DNA of 54,272 bases from Vibrio caribbeanicus ATCC BAA-2122 (GTDB taxonomy: Bacteria > Pseudomonadota > Gammaproteobacteria > Enterobacterales > Vibrionaceae), in contig NZ_AEIU01000097.1 of the NCBI RefSeq assembly GCF_000165125.1, forward strand, positions 1 through 54,272, read 5' to 3'. Below the pieces are notes generated by a model. That model was not told the DNA's origin and did no database searches. It saw nothing but the letters and a program-made list of their open reading frames with translations. Numbering within the stretch: the stretch's first letter is position 1; every line of letters begins with the position of its first letter. Made by a program: the position numbers and the translations under genes. Positions 1-11,341 of the stretch are shown here, in pieces.

Positions 1-117
1 TTTTTTATATAGTAATAAAAGCAGTATCTCTAAAATGTGCTTAGTCTGTTGCATTGATAGAAAATAATGCCCACCTTGATTGGAAAGTGAGTAGGTTTTG
101 AAAGGAGTTTTAGATTC

Positions 118-2136
118 ATGAGGTATACCCCAACTCTAAGATTGAGTAACAGACTCGTGGCCTTTGTTACCATTATCGTTGTTAGTGCGATGTTCATCTT
201 ATTTGTCGGCGGTGCATTATCTTTTAAGCGTTTGGGGCAAGAATACCTTGATCACAGCCTGAAAGGGATTGTGGATGTACTGGATAAAGAAATGGAAGAC
301 CCTGATGCAGCCTATTCTCTCCAAAGATGGATACCCAAGATGCTTCAGGCCTCAAATATTGTCGAGATGGAGCTGTTATCTGTTTATGGCGTTATTTACA
401 GGTTCAAAGACACTTCTTCAAGGGTTGAACCATCATTACTCTACAACGCCGAATACACGCTGGAACGTAATGACGGTTACCGGATTCGTTTTAAGGCCGT
501 TCCACCATACATAGGTTATGGCTACTCTATTCAAGCTCTGTGGTCTATCACTTTTGCTGTCGGTCTGATTGTATTTTGTTTAGTGAAGGGTTTGAACTGG
601 CTAAGAGAGCAGTTATATGGTTCTGAATTACTCGAGGAACGAGGCAGAATGATTTTAGCAGGTAGAGTTGAAGAGTACTCGATTGGAAACGAGGTTGAGT
701 GGCCTTATACAGCAAGTCTGGCGTTGGACCGCTTGATTGAAGAGTTGCAAGATGCCAGACAAGAGCGTAGCCGGTTTGACACTTTTATTCGTACTCAAAC
801 CTTTCTCGATCAATTAACTGGGGCAGCGAATAGAGTTCTTTTCGACAGTAAACTTGAGGCCGCACTGTCGGAATTTAGCTCTTATGGTGGGGTTGTAATT
901 TTACGTGTCGATGATTGGGAGCAAATTGAAGAAGACAATAGTAAGCAAATTGCCAATGATCTGATTATTGAGGTCGGGGAGAGGTTAAGTAATGTTATCC
1001 AACGTTACCCAGATGTTATTCTATCTCGCTATTATGTCTCAGACTTTGCTATTTTGGCACCGAACTTGTCGAGTAAAGAAGTCGCAAATATGGCCTCTCA
1101 CTGTTTAAAACAATTTGAAAAATATGTTCCTCCTTCGCCTTTGAAAAAGGATAATTGGCTGCATATTGGTTTGAGTATGTACCGAGAAGGTGAAAAGCAG
1201 AGTAGGATAATCGATGAAGCGGAAACAGCACTGAAAAGTGCTCAGCTACAACAAATTAATACCTGGTGTCGATTCCACAAGCATGTTAATCAGGATGAAG
1301 AGCGTGGGAGTGTCCGATGGAGAACACTTTTTGATCTTTCTTTGAGAGCGGAAAAACTGCACGTATTTTCACAATCTTGCTTTTTGTTAGATATTAATAG
1401 AGAGCTTCATGAGGATCATTGTGAACTACTTGTTCGTCTCAATGATCCACAGACTGGTCTTGTAGAGACGTCTAGATTTAATGCGGCTATTGTCGCAGTT
1501 GGCTATGAAAAAGTGTTAAACAAAGCCGTTCTTCAAACACTCATTACTCATTTAAAGCGTTCTCAACATACAGGTAAATTTTCGGTTAACTTGCAGGTTG
1601 TTCCTTTTGCAGAACGAAGTTTTTTCAAATGGTTTAGAGATGAGTTACTCCAACTCACGTCGCTTGAACGTAGTCGCATCATGTTTGAATTTTCTGAAGC
1701 TCGGACGGTCAAACACTTAGACTACATGCGACCTATAATAAATATGATCGCTGGACTTGGGTGCAAAGTATCGATAAGCCAAGCGGGTAAATCTATAGTA
1801 AGTACACACTATATAAAAGAGCTACCGATACATTACTTAAAGCTGCACAGAAGCCTTGTGAAAAGGGTTGACCAGCGTCACGAAAACCAGCTGTTTATTC
1901 GTAGTTTGCTTGGTGCTTGTGAAGGGAATAAATCGGTAAAAGTGGTTGCGGTAGGTATAGAAAGTCCAACTGAACTTCAATGTGTTCTCGACTTGGGGGT
2001 CGATGGTATTCAAGGGCGAGAGGTGGCCAGTGAGATACAGATTTGGCCTCCGAACGAAACTGGTGTGTTAAAGTCATCAGTCAGTAAAGTGCAAATTGGA
2101 AGAAGAAATCGTTGGAGAAAAGCATCTCATCGATAG
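118..2136 (+). CDS. csrD: CsrD/MshH-type degenerate GGDEF-EAL protein (RNase E specificity factor)
   Basis: A 672-residue membrane protein. Hydrophobic segments lie at about residues 12-34 and 140-158 and flank a periplasmic loop. A HAMP-like linker, a GGDEF-like domain (about 220-400) and an EAL-like domain (about 410-650) follow. Both catalytic motifs are degenerate: the GGDEF position reads YYVSDF (about residues 304-309) and the EAL position reads ELLVRL. In the E. coli family member this degeneration goes with a non-enzymatic role: CsrD directs RNase E to the CsrB/CsrC sRNAs and so frees CsrA. The start is supported by an AAAGGAG ribosome site about 10 nt upstream. In Vibrio the orthologue is named mshH and opens the MSHA pilus locus, but here only one prepilin gene follows. 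csrA lies at the other end of this window. Identity is confident from architecture and context; regulation is not visible. Confidence 0.9.
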   Translation: MRYTPTLRLSNRLVAFVTIIVVSAMFILFVGGALSFKRLGQEYLDHSLKGIVDVLDKEMEDPDAAYSLQRWIPKMLQASNIVEMELLSVYGVIYRFKDTSSRVEPSLLYNAEYTLERNDGYRIRFKAVPPYIGYGYSIQALWSITFAVGLIVFCLVKGLNWLREQLYGSELLEERGRMILAGRVEEYSIGNEVEWPYTASLALDRLIEELQDARQERSRFDTFIRTQTFLDQLTGAANRVLFDSKLEAALSEFSSYGGVVILRVDDWEQIEEDNSKQIANDLIIEVGERLSNVIQRYPDVILSRYYVSDFAILAPNLSSKEVANMASHCLKQFEKYVPPSPLKKDNWLHIGLSMYREGEKQSRIIDEAETALKSAQLQQINTWCRFHKHVNQDEERGSVRWRTLFDLSLRAEKLHVFSQSCFLLDINRELHEDHCELLVRLNDPQTGLVETSRFNAAIVAVGYEKVLNKAVLQTLITHLKRSQHTGKFSVNLQVVPFAERSFFKWFRDELLQLTSLERSRIMFEFSEARTVKHLDYMRPIINMIAGLGCKVSISQAGKSIVSTHYIKELPIHYLKLHRSLVKRVDQRHENQLFIRSLLGACEGNKSVKVVAVGIESPTELQCVLDLGVDGIQGREVASEIQIWPPNETGVLKSSVSKVQIGRRNRWRKASHR

Positions 2137-2241
2137 TTGGCTGGCGCTATTTATTAATGCAAATTAATAGACAACTTTACTGCGGCCACGAAAATATATT
2201 GATAGGGTAAGTTGCCAAATATTATAAAAGAGATAGTGTTT

Positions 2242-2733
2242 ATGAGTAGGCAAGATGGATTCACTTTTATTGAAGCTGTTGTGGTCATAGTCCTGCTGTG
2301 TTTGTTTGCCGTTATTGCGGCCCCGAGGTTTTTAAGTATTCAAGAAGATGAAAAGATAGCGGCTTTACAGGGGGTTGCTGGTGCGATATACGGTGCTTCA
2401 GGTGTCATATATAGCGAGTCTACATCGCAAGGCTTAGCTCAAAAAAAGAGCGCCTCAATTCGTACATCTGGACAACAAATAGAGTTGAGATATGGTTACC
2501 CCAGAGCGACAAAAGCGGATCTATCCATTTTGCTAAAAGATATGGGCCTTGATGATAATTTTTATTTTATTCGCAGCTACCTTGTCGATGATAGGCAGGC
2601 GATATCTATAGGAATTCGAGGATACACCGAGCAGTGTATTCAATATGTTGAACCAGCCAGTCTTGGTAAAACGGTATTCGTTGAACTAATAGAGAGTAAT
2701 AATTGCCTTCCTATCACCAATCTCAGTGAATAA
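2242..2733 (+). CDS. Lone type IV prepilin, MSHA pilin-like
   Basis: A 163-residue prepilin-like protein. The class III leader is MSRQDG followed by FTFIE, so the G/F peptidase site and Glu5 of the mature protein are both present, followed by a hydrophobic helix of about 20 residues. Downstream text such as FLSIQEDEKIAALQGV and YGASGVIYSES resembles MshA/MshB-type pilins, and two cysteines near the C-terminus could form the usual D-region disulfide. An in-frame TTG at 2212 would lengthen the protein by 10 residues, but ATG 2242 gives a normal short leader and has AAAGAG upstream. No assembly ATPase, secretin, platform or prepilin peptidase gene adjoins it. It is probably what remains of the MSHA operon between csrD and mreB. 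Whether it is still assembled by another pilus or type II machinery is unknown. Confidence 0.75.
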   Translation: MSRQDGFTFIEAVVVIVLLCLFAVIAAPRFLSIQEDEKIAALQGVAGAIYGASGVIYSESTSQGLAQKKSASIRTSGQQIELRYGYPRATKADLSILLKDMGLDDNFYFIRSYLVDDRQAISIGIRGYTEQCIQYVEPASLGKTVFVELIESNNCLPITNLSE

Positions 2734-2895
2734 TAGATTTAATGAAACGGCCAGTGCTGAATTTGTTTGTTTAACTTAGGTTAATCATTTTGCCCATTAG
2801 CTTTGGTAATTTTTGTCATTTTTTTGCTTATCGTTAGGAATCTGTTAGAAATTGCGTGTTTAACCCCATGTTTATAGCTCAACACCTTGCTGTAA

Positions 2896-4005
<1,110 letters not shown>

Positions 4006-4053
4006 TGGCCCTTACTCCTTTCTTGAAATACTAAGACAAGGATTCGTGATTTA

Positions 4054-4923
4054 ATGAAGCCTATATTTGGCAGAGGACCTTCGCTACAACTCCGATTATT
4101 TTTCGCAGTGATACTATCAGCCAGCTTGATGCTGGCTGATAGTCGTTTGGATGCTTTTGCTCAGGTTCGCTATTTATTAAATAGTATGGTTGCTCCAATT
4201 CAGTATCTTGCTGATGTCCCAAGAGTGATGTTTGATGGTGCTTATGAGCGCTTTAATATCCGTCAGGATTATATTGAAAGCACTCGGGCATTAAAGCGCA
4301 AGGTATTGCGCTTAAAAAATGAGCTCCTACTATTGGATCAATATCGAGAAGAAAACCAGCGACTTAGAAAGCTATTAGGCTCGTCTTTTATTCGTGATGA
4401 ACGCAAAGTAGTGACCGAAGTTATGGCCGTTGATACTTCGCCTTATCGACATCAAGTTGTGATTGATAAGGGACAAATTGATGGAGTATATGTTGGTCAG
4501 CCAGTAGCAAATGAAAAAGGTATTGTTGGACAAGTTACTTTTGTTTCAGCGCATAATAGTCGAGTTTTATTGCTTACCGATAGCTTGAGTGCCATCCCTG
4601 TGCAGGTGATTAGAAATGATATTCGCGTGATTGCGTCGGGGAATGGAAAATCGGACAGGATCAATTTAGATCATATTCCCACTAGTTTGGACATAGAGCA
4701 AGGTGACTTACTTGTAACATCTGGCCTAGGTGGAATATATCCAGAAGGGTTTCCCGTTGCGAATGTCTCCCGAGTAGAGAGAGATACTGCAAGAGAGTTT
4801 GCAGCTATTGAAGCGAAACCAGTCGTTGACTTCGAGAGGTTGAGATATTTGCTGCTGATTTGGCCAAATGATTCTCGTCAAGAGAAAGTCCATCAATCAA
4901 TACCTGAGAGCTCTGGGGGATAA
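4054..4923 (+). CDS. mreC: Rod shape-determining protein MreC
   Basis: A 289-residue bitopic inner-membrane protein. It has a short cytoplasmic start, one transmembrane helix at about residues 13-30, a periplasmic coiled coil at about 70-115 (RALKRKVLRLKNELLLLDQY region) and the two beta-barrel subdomains of the family. The motif VDKGQIDGVYVGQPV-like text (VIDKGQIDGVYVGQPV) is typical. MreC links MreB filaments to PBP2 and activates the elongasome. It lies 48 bp after mreB and 4 bp before the preferred mreD start, so co-transcription is likely. Confidence 0.95.
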   Translation: MKPIFGRGPSLQLRLFFAVILSASLMLADSRLDAFAQVRYLLNSMVAPIQYLADVPRVMFDGAYERFNIRQDYIESTRALKRKVLRLKNELLLLDQYREENQRLRKLLGSSFIRDERKVVTEVMAVDTSPYRHQVVIDKGQIDGVYVGQPVANEKGIVGQVTFVSAHNSRVLLLTDSLSAIPVQVIRNDIRVIASGNGKSDRINLDHIPTSLDIEQGDLLVTSGLGGIYPEGFPVANVSRVERDTAREFAAIEAKPVVDFERLRYLLLIWPNDSRQEKVHQSIPESSGG

Positions 4924-4927
4924 GACG

Positions 4928-5416
4928 TTGGCGACCAATATGTTTAGTGGCAGATTTGTTATTATCTGTTCCTTTTTAATTGCTCTGACATTACAAACCA
5001 TTCCTTGGCCCGGAATGCTTGATTTACTTCGCCCATCTTGGCTGTTATTGGTTACTTGTTACTGGGTGTTAGCGCTTCCTCACCGAGTCAATGTTGGGTC
5101 AGCCTTTGTCTTGGGGTTACTGTGGGATCTACTACTTGGCTCGACACTTGGCATTCGAGGGATGATGATGTCCATTGTAATCTATCTGATTGCATTAAAT
5201 TTTTTGGTTATTCGGAATATGGCACTTTGGCAACAGGCGATCCTGATTGGTTTAATGTCCATGTTGCTTGATGTCCTTATCTTCTGCGGTGAGTATTTAA
5301 TTCAAGATGTTGACTTTAATCCAGTGTCACTTTGGAGTGGTTTGATTAACTGCATATTGTGGCCATGGATGTTTTTATTAATGCGCCGAGTAAGGCGCCA
5401 TTGGCATATTAGATAA
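4928..5416 (+). CDS. mreD: Rod shape-determining protein MreD
   Basis: A small polytopic inner-membrane protein of 162 residues from the preferred start, with about five or six hydrophobic helices and the family text RPSWLLL, WVLALPHRVNVG and LLWDLLLGSTLG. It completes the MreBCD complex. The reading frame is open into the end of mreC, but TTG 4928 has GGGGGA seven bases upstream, while ATG 4940 has no obvious ribosome site. The start is therefore probably a non-ATG codon. The gene is followed 3 bp later by maf. Confidence 0.9.
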   Translation: MATNMFSGRFVIICSFLIALTLQTIPWPGMLDLLRPSWLLLVTCYWVLALPHRVNVGSAFVLGLLWDLLLGSTLGIRGMMMSIVIYLIALNFLVIRNMALWQQAILIGLMSMLLDVLIFCGEYLIQDVDFNPVSLWSGLINCILWPWMFLLMRRVRRHWHIR

Positions 5417-5419
5417 CAA

Positions 5420-5980
5420 ATGAAAAAATCGTTAATTTTGGCGTCAGGTTCACCGCGACGTAAAGAGCTCTTGACACAATTGGGGTACGACTTTTCAATT
5501 GTTCAAACAGATGTTGAAGAAAAGCAAAGTTCAGTTGAAACTCCAGCTGAGTATGTTAAGCGCCTTTCTAAAGATAAAGCACTATTCTCCAGAGATAAAC
5601 ATCCATCCTCTTTATCGTTGGGGTGCGATACGATCGTCGTTTTCGATGACAAAGTTTTGGAAAAACCCCGTAATTTTTCTGACTCAAAACAGATGTTAAT
5701 GACTTTGTCTAACCAAAGTCACCAAGTGATCACTGCTGTGACTATTGCGAGTAATGGATTGGTTGAGACCGTTGCTGTTACCACTAAGGTATGGTTCAAA
5801 ACTCTCTCTGAACAAGAAATCGAGCAATACTGGCTTACAGGAGAGCCGCAAGATAAGGCGGGCAGCTACGGCATTCAGGGAGTTGGGGGACGTTTCGTTA
5901 CACGGATCGAAGGCAGTTATCATGCTGTTGTAGGTTTACCCCTGTATGAAACGGATCAATTATTAAAAAAGCACCTATAG
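5420..5980 (+). CDS. maf: Maf/YhdE nucleoside triphosphate pyrophosphatase
   Basis: A 186-residue Maf-family housekeeping NTP pyrophosphatase. Family members hydrolyse dTTP, UTP and modified pyrimidine nucleotides to the monophosphate plus PPi. The motifs run in order: SGSPRRKELL (about residues 9-18), TPAEYVKRLSKDKA, LGCDTIVVFD, EKP and DKAGSYGIQGVGG. The YhdE (dTTP/UTP) subgroup is inferred from its position directly after mreBCD, as in E. coli. It starts 3 bp after the mreD stop. Confidence 0.92.
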   Translation: MKKSLILASGSPRRKELLTQLGYDFSIVQTDVEEKQSSVETPAEYVKRLSKDKALFSRDKHPSSLSLGCDTIVVFDDKVLEKPRNFSDSKQMLMTLSNQSHQVITAVTIASNGLVETVAVTTKVWFKTLSEQEIEQYWLTGEPQDKAGSYGIQGVGGRFVTRIEGSYHAVVGLPLYETDQLLKKHL

Positions 5981-6000
5981 TCTAGTATCGAGGTATATCA

Positions 6001-7470
6001 ATGAGTGCAGAGCTGCTAATAAATGTGACACCCAGTGAAACTCGAGTCGCCATGATTGAAGGCGGGTGCCTTCAAGAAATTCACGTTGAGCGAGAGGCTA
6101 AGCGTGGTATCGTCGGGAATATTTACAAGGGGAAAGTCAGCCGAGTTTTACCCGGAATGCAAGCAGCATTTGTTGATATCGGACTAGAAAAAGCAGCATT
6201 TCTTCATGCATCAGATATAGTGCCGCATACAGAATGCGTAGCTGAAAATGAAAAGCAGCAATTCCAAGTGCGCGATATCTCTGAATTAGTGCGCCAAGGC
6301 CAAGATATCGTTGTTCAAGTGGTGAAAGACCCTCTCGGTACAAAAGGTGCGAGGTTGACAACTGATATCACTCTTCCTTCACGTTATCTCGTTTTTATGC
6401 CCGGAGCGAGCCATGTTGGTGTATCTCAGCGAATAGATAGTGAAGAAGAAAGGAATCGCCTTAAACGTGTCGTTGGTAAGTACTGTGATGAAGACGGAGG
6501 TTTTATCATTCGTACTGCTGCGGAGGGAGCCGATGATAAAGAGCTTTCTCAAGATGCATCATTTCTCAAACGTTTGTGGTCTAAAGTAACAGAGCGACGT
6601 GCAAAATATAAAACTCGTTCAACTTTGTATGGGGAGCTAGGGCTATCCCAACGAGTTTTGCGTGATTTTGTTGGCACTGAACTGACCAAAATCCTCGTTG
6701 ATTCACGCTTAGAGTTTGAGAACCTCAAAGAGTTTACGTCTGAATATGTCCCAGAGTTAACCGAAAAATTAGAGTTATACGAAGGTGAGAAGCCTATTTT
6801 TGATATGTATGACACGGAAAATGAAATTCAGCGAGCTTTGGAACGCAAAGTTGTCTTGAAATCAGGAGGTTACCTTATTATTGATCAAACCGAGGCAATG
6901 ACTACGATTGACATTAATACTGGAGCCTTTGTTGGACGTCGTAACCTAGAGGAAACAATTTTCAATACCAATATTGAGGCGACACAAGCGATTGCAAGGC
7001 AATTACGACTGAGGAACTTGGGAGGTATTATTATCATTGATTTTATTGATATGACTTCCGAAGAGCACCGTCAAAGAGTAATCCATTCGTTGCAAGTTTC
7101 ACTGGATAAGGATCGTGTCAAAACCAATATCAATGGCTTTACCCAGCTCGGCCTGGTTGAGATGACCCGTAAAAGAACGCGTGAGAGTATTGAACATATA
7201 CTATGTTCTACTTGTCCAACCTGTGAAGGACGTGGCCGAGTAAAAACCGTTGAGTCGGTTTGCTATGAAGTTCTTAGAGAAATTACCAGAGTGAACCGAG
7301 CCTATGATGTTGATAAATTTGTTGTTTATGCTTCTCCAGCCGTTGCAGATACCTTGCAAGGAGATGAGTATCATGCGCTCGCCGAATTGGAAGTATTCAT
7401 TGGTAAGCAGGTTAGAATTCAAGCCGAGCCGCTCTATATCCAAGAGCAGTTTGATGTTGTTATGATGTAG
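6001..7470 (+). CDS. rng: Ribonuclease G
   Basis: A 489-residue RNase E/G family endoribonuclease, the usual RNase G length. It lacks the long RNase E C-terminal scaffold. It has an N-terminal S1 domain (about residues 35-125, with the text GNIYKGKVSRVLPGMQAAFVD), the catalytic aspartates in TIDINTGAFVG and IIIDFIDM, and the Zn-link CSTCPTCEGRGR (about 401-412) used for dimerisation. It trims the 5' end of 16S rRNA and cleaves some mRNAs. It belongs to the mreBCD-maf-rng-yhdP run, lying 20 bp after maf and 9 bp before yhdP. Confidence 0.96.
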   Translation: MSAELLINVTPSETRVAMIEGGCLQEIHVEREAKRGIVGNIYKGKVSRVLPGMQAAFVDIGLEKAAFLHASDIVPHTECVAENEKQQFQVRDISELVRQGQDIVVQVVKDPLGTKGARLTTDITLPSRYLVFMPGASHVGVSQRIDSEEERNRLKRVVGKYCDEDGGFIIRTAAEGADDKELSQDASFLKRLWSKVTERRAKYKTRSTLYGELGLSQRVLRDFVGTELTKILVDSRLEFENLKEFTSEYVPELTEKLELYEGEKPIFDMYDTENEIQRALERKVVLKSGGYLIIDQTEAMTTIDINTGAFVGRRNLEETIFNTNIEATQAIARQLRLRNLGGIIIIDFIDMTSEEHRQRVIHSLQVSLDKDRVKTNINGFTQLGLVEMTRKRTRESIEHILCSTCPTCEGRGRVKTVESVCYEVLREITRVNRAYDVDKFVVYASPAVADTLQGDEYHALAELEVFIGKQVRIQAEPLYIQEQFDVVMM

Positions 7471-7479
7471 ATATTACTC

Positions 7480-10400
7480 GTGCGCCTGTCTGTATTAATT
7501 CCATACTTAAGACCAATCTATTGGTTTGCTATCGTAGTCACTGTCTTTTTAGCCGTGACAGTTACAACCTTGCGTCTTGCATTGCCTCAACTCAATTATT
7601 TTCAGCCTCAAATACAAAATTGGATGTCAAAGAAAGTAGGCATTGAGTTCAAAGTTACTAACATCCAAGGATTTTGGCGTAACACTCACCCCTCTCTCTC
7701 GCTTCAAGGACTGGAAGCGCACATTCCGCAGGGTGATGTGTCTCTAACGGCACAAAAAGTAGAAGTAGAGCTGGATTTGTTGCAGTCAATTCTGGAGTGG
7801 CAACCTGTTGTCGCTGATCTCAACATTCATGCTCTTCAGCTTGATATGACAGCTATCCCTTTGAACGCCGATGAGATCAGTACAGAGAATGATGAAGGTT
7901 CCTCCAAAACGTTAAAACAACTAAATAAGTTGCTGTTAAGGCAGCTCGATGAATTTGCTATTCTAGATTCCCAGATCAGTTTTATTGGCCTTGATGGAGA
8001 GCAACGTGATTTAAACATAGAGTACCTGCGTTGGCAAAATGATGATCACTCTCATCAAGCTGCTGGTCAGGTGAGCCTTTCCGATATCAACCTAAATTCG
8101 TTTGAGGTTCGTGCCAATTTTATGGATCACGGTTCACTGAGCGATCTTAGTGGCAGTTTCTATGTTGCTGCGGATAATCTGCTCGTTACCCCTTGGCTGA
8201 CTAAGTACTTGCAGACCGAAACAGGAATAGATGAGGGAAAAATAAGCTTTAAAGGCTGGCTTGATCTTGAGCATAACCAGCCAAGAGGGGCTTATTTAGA
8301 ATTGGGAAGTTCTCTCTTGAGATGGAAAGAGGGGCAGCAACACCAGTTAGCGATAAACTCGGGAATTTTAGAACTTAAACCGCTTGATGCGGGTTGGAAA
8401 GTATCTTCACAGGGCTGGGATATCGAAACGGATAATCGTAAGTGGCCAGACATTAAGTTTGCCATTGATTGGAGTCAAGAACGTTGGCGAGCTAATATTT
8501 CTCAAATTAGTGTATCTTCAATTAGACCTATCATTAAGTTATTTCCTGGCTCAAACCACCTCAGCCTCATCAGTGAAGAGCTTGCACCAAGTGGTATGGT
8601 AAAAGATATTAGAGTGGCTTCGGATAAAAACCTAAATTCATTAGACTATTCTGGACATTTGGTTGATGGTTCGATTACACAATGGGAGCTCCTTCCAGAG
8701 TTGCATCATTTAGCAGCCGATATCACGGGCACCAAAGATCATGCTTTTATCAAGTTGGCATTGAAACAAGATACACTTCCTTACGGTGAGATATTTCGGG
8801 CGCCTTTGAATATAAGTAATGCACAGGTAGATCTGGTGTGGGAAAAGTATCAGTCAGGGTGGCGCTTATGGTCAAATCAGATTGAGGTTACCACTCCTGA
8901 TTTAGCGGCTATTGGGGCATTCAGAATTGATGTCCCTGATAATGAGAGCCCGTTTTTATCATTCTATTCAGAGGCGAACCTCAGTGATGCGGGTGAAACT
9001 TGGCGTTATTTGCCGATTCAAGCTTTGGGAGATGGACTCACCAATTATCTGACCTCTGCAATCCGGGGAGGAATGGTAAAAAATTCAAAACTGCTTTGGT
9101 ACGGCAAAATTGATGACTTTCCTTATCAAAATCATCAAGGCATTTTTCAAGCTTTAGTGAACCTGAAGCAAGCAACATTCAGCTTTGATGAGCATTGGCC
9201 GCCAGTTAGTGACTTAAACTTAAATTTATTGTTTTTGAATGACTCCATGTATTTGGACTCTGAACATGCCACTCTTATGGGAGTAAAAGCGCAGCGTATT
9301 TCTGGCCGAATACCAGAGTTTAGTTCTGATGGACATTTGGAAATTGAAGCCTCTGCAACAGGGCTTGGGGACGCTGTTCGAGAGTATATGATGTCGTCTC
9401 CGTTGGCCGATTCAGTGGGAGCGGCATTAACAGAGATTAATATTGCGGGTAATGTCAGCGCCAACTTCCAGCTCAGGATCCCTTTCGACGAGCGTCAAGA
9501 GGTGCGTGCTTGGGGGAAGGCCAATTTGGACGAAAATGATGTGACGATCTCAACGCCACCAATGTCACTTAAGCATGTCACTGGACAGATCAGCTTTGAT
9601 AATGATGTAATCGGTAGCGCTGGTTTATCAGCCGAGTTGATGGGACAACCCATTTCAGTTGATTTTAATGGCAAAGATAAAGATGCAGAATATCATGTTG
9701 GGCTTAATGTGGTTGGTGATTGGGATGCAAAACCATTAATTCCTTATGTTGGTGAGCATTGGATTACCCCTCTTGAAGGTCATGCTCAGTGGAGCACAGA
9801 TGTTGATATTCAGTTGAAAGAGACGGGTTTTAATTATCAGATAGATACTAAAGTTGATTTAAAGCATGTTGGTAGTCAGTACCCTTACCCTTTGGCGAAA
9901 GAAATGAATACGAAAGGGACGGCGCGATTACAAGCATCTGGGAATCAGGAAACGATTTCTGCCCGCGTGAGAGTGCCGAATGCAAAATATCAGGCTGAAA
10001 TTGATATCAGAAAAGCCTTGCCTTTGCTCACCTCTACAAATTTAGTTTTGGGGAGCGGGAGTTTCAAAGTGAGCCCATTTTCTGGACATTATGCACAGAT
10101 TCGTTTGGACCACCTCGATTTGGACAAATGGATTGATTGGTTGTCTCCCGTTATCGATGCTCCTGATGTTTCAGGGATGCCAAAAATTCCACTACCACAA
10201 AAAGTGGATTTAGATGTAACGGAACTCTCATTAGCTGGTATTGAATGGAATGATGTGGCTTTCAATGCTAAGCGTAAAGGCCAGAGCTGGTATATGAATA
10301 TAGATAGCCAAGAGGTTAAAGGTGAAGCAACCTACTTTGAACCTTATGATATCTCTGTTGCTTTAGAACGTCTTCATATCTTCGTACCTTCGTTAGAATC

Positions 10401-11331
10401 CAACAACATCAAGCAAGAAATGTTTGACAATAAGTCTGCGATAACCAAAGAAAAAGAGGCGTTTGCTAGAAATCTGCACCAAATGCTACCTAATATTACT
10501 CTAAAAGTGGACGATTTTTGGTTTCAAGGTTACAAAGTTGGCCATGCACATTTAGACCTGCAACGCCAAGGCGACAAACTTGAGTGGAAAAAACTAGATT
10601 TCGAAAGTGGGGCAAATAAGGTTGACATTAAAGGTTGGTGGCAACTGAATGATGATAAGAACCATACTAATTTTGATGTGTTCTTATCAGGGGAAAACAA
10701 CAGCGATGTGATGGAACGTTTTGGTATATCTTCTGGTATTCAACGCGCGCCTTTTGATATCTCCGCCAAATTAGAATGGGACGGAGCTCCGTGGTCAGCC
10801 AAAGTGTCTTCACTCAATGGCGAGGTAGGTATAAAACTGGGCAAAGGTATGATTTCTGATGTGAGTGGAGCGGCAAGTCTGCTTGGTATCTTTAGCCTAG
10901 ATTCTATCATCCGCAGAATGCAGCTCGACTTCAGCGACGTTTTTGACCAAGGAATGGCCTTTAATTCTCTCACTGGGAGTGGTTCTATTAGAGAAGGCAT
11001 CTTTCTAACGAATGATATTAAAATGGACGCCATAGCCGGTGAGATGAAATTAAAGGGATTAGCGAACCTTAAAAATCGTACCATTGATGCTGAAGTGAAC
11101 TTTATTCCAGATATCACTTCTGGAATACCTGTACTGACTGCTTTTGCGGTGACACCTCAAACCGCGTTATATGTATTAGCGATTACCACGGTCATTTCTC
11201 CGGTTGTTGAGGTCTTTACTGAAGTCAATTATGCAGTAAAAGGGCCGATTGACAACCCAGAGGTAAGTGAACTGTCAAGAAGTAAGGGAGAGTTTGAGCT
11301 TCCCGATAACTTAAGGAAGTCGCTCCAGTGA
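7480..11331 (+). CDS. yhdP: YhdP, AsmA-like inter-membrane lipid transport protein
   Basis: A very large (1283-residue) protein with one N-terminal signal anchor at about residues 13-33 (FAIVVTVFLAVTVTTLRLAL), followed by a long repetitive beta-strand periplasmic region (DUF3971 then AsmA-like C-terminal domain). The family (YhdP, TamB, YdbH) forms hydrophobic-groove bridges that move phospholipids to the outer membrane. The start is GTG at 7480, 9 bp after rng. The C-terminal text SLTGSGSIREGIFLTNDIKMD and the final hydrophobic stretch near residues 1210-1250 are typical of the AsmA C-domain. The gene-order match to E. coli mre-maf-rng-yhdP-tldD supports the name. Confidence 0.92.
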   Translation: MRLSVLIPYLRPIYWFAIVVTVFLAVTVTTLRLALPQLNYFQPQIQNWMSKKVGIEFKVTNIQGFWRNTHPSLSLQGLEAHIPQGDVSLTAQKVEVELDLLQSILEWQPVVADLNIHALQLDMTAIPLNADEISTENDEGSSKTLKQLNKLLLRQLDEFAILDSQISFIGLDGEQRDLNIEYLRWQNDDHSHQAAGQVSLSDINLNSFEVRANFMDHGSLSDLSGSFYVAADNLLVTPWLTKYLQTETGIDEGKISFKGWLDLEHNQPRGAYLELGSSLLRWKEGQQHQLAINSGILELKPLDAGWKVSSQGWDIETDNRKWPDIKFAIDWSQERWRANISQISVSSIRPIIKLFPGSNHLSLISEELAPSGMVKDIRVASDKNLNSLDYSGHLVDGSITQWELLPELHHLAADITGTKDHAFIKLALKQDTLPYGEIFRAPLNISNAQVDLVWEKYQSGWRLWSNQIEVTTPDLAAIGAFRIDVPDNESPFLSFYSEANLSDAGETWRYLPIQALGDGLTNYLTSAIRGGMVKNSKLLWYGKIDDFPYQNHQGIFQALVNLKQATFSFDEHWPPVSDLNLNLLFLNDSMYLDSEHATLMGVKAQRISGRIPEFSSDGHLEIEASATGLGDAVREYMMSSPLADSVGAALTEINIAGNVSANFQLRIPFDERQEVRAWGKANLDENDVTISTPPMSLKHVTGQISFDNDVIGSAGLSAELMGQPISVDFNGKDKDAEYHVGLNVVGDWDAKPLIPYVGEHWITPLEGHAQWSTDVDIQLKETGFNYQIDTKVDLKHVGSQYPYPLAKEMNTKGTARLQASGNQETISARVRVPNAKYQAEIDIRKALPLLTSTNLVLGSGSFKVSPFSGHYAQIRLDHLDLDKWIDWLSPVIDAPDVSGMPKIPLPQKVDLDVTELSLAGIEWNDVAFNAKRKGQSWYMNIDSQEVKGEATYFEPYDISVALERLHIFVPSLESNNIKQEMFDNKSAITKEKEAFARNLHQMLPNITLKVDDFWFQGYKVGHAHLDLQRQGDKLEWKKLDFESGANKVDIKGWWQLNDDKNHTNFDVFLSGENNSDVMERFGISSGIQRAPFDISAKLEWDGAPWSAKVSSLNGEVGIKLGKGMISDVSGAASLLGIFSLDSIIRRMQLDFSDVFDQGMAFNSLTGSGSIREGIFLTNDIKMDAIAGEMKLKGLANLKNRTIDAEVNFIPDITSGIPVLTAFAVTPQTALYVLAITTVISPVVEVFTEVNYAVKGPIDNPEVSELSRSKGEFELPDNLRKSLQ

Positions 11332-11341
11332 AGGACTTTGT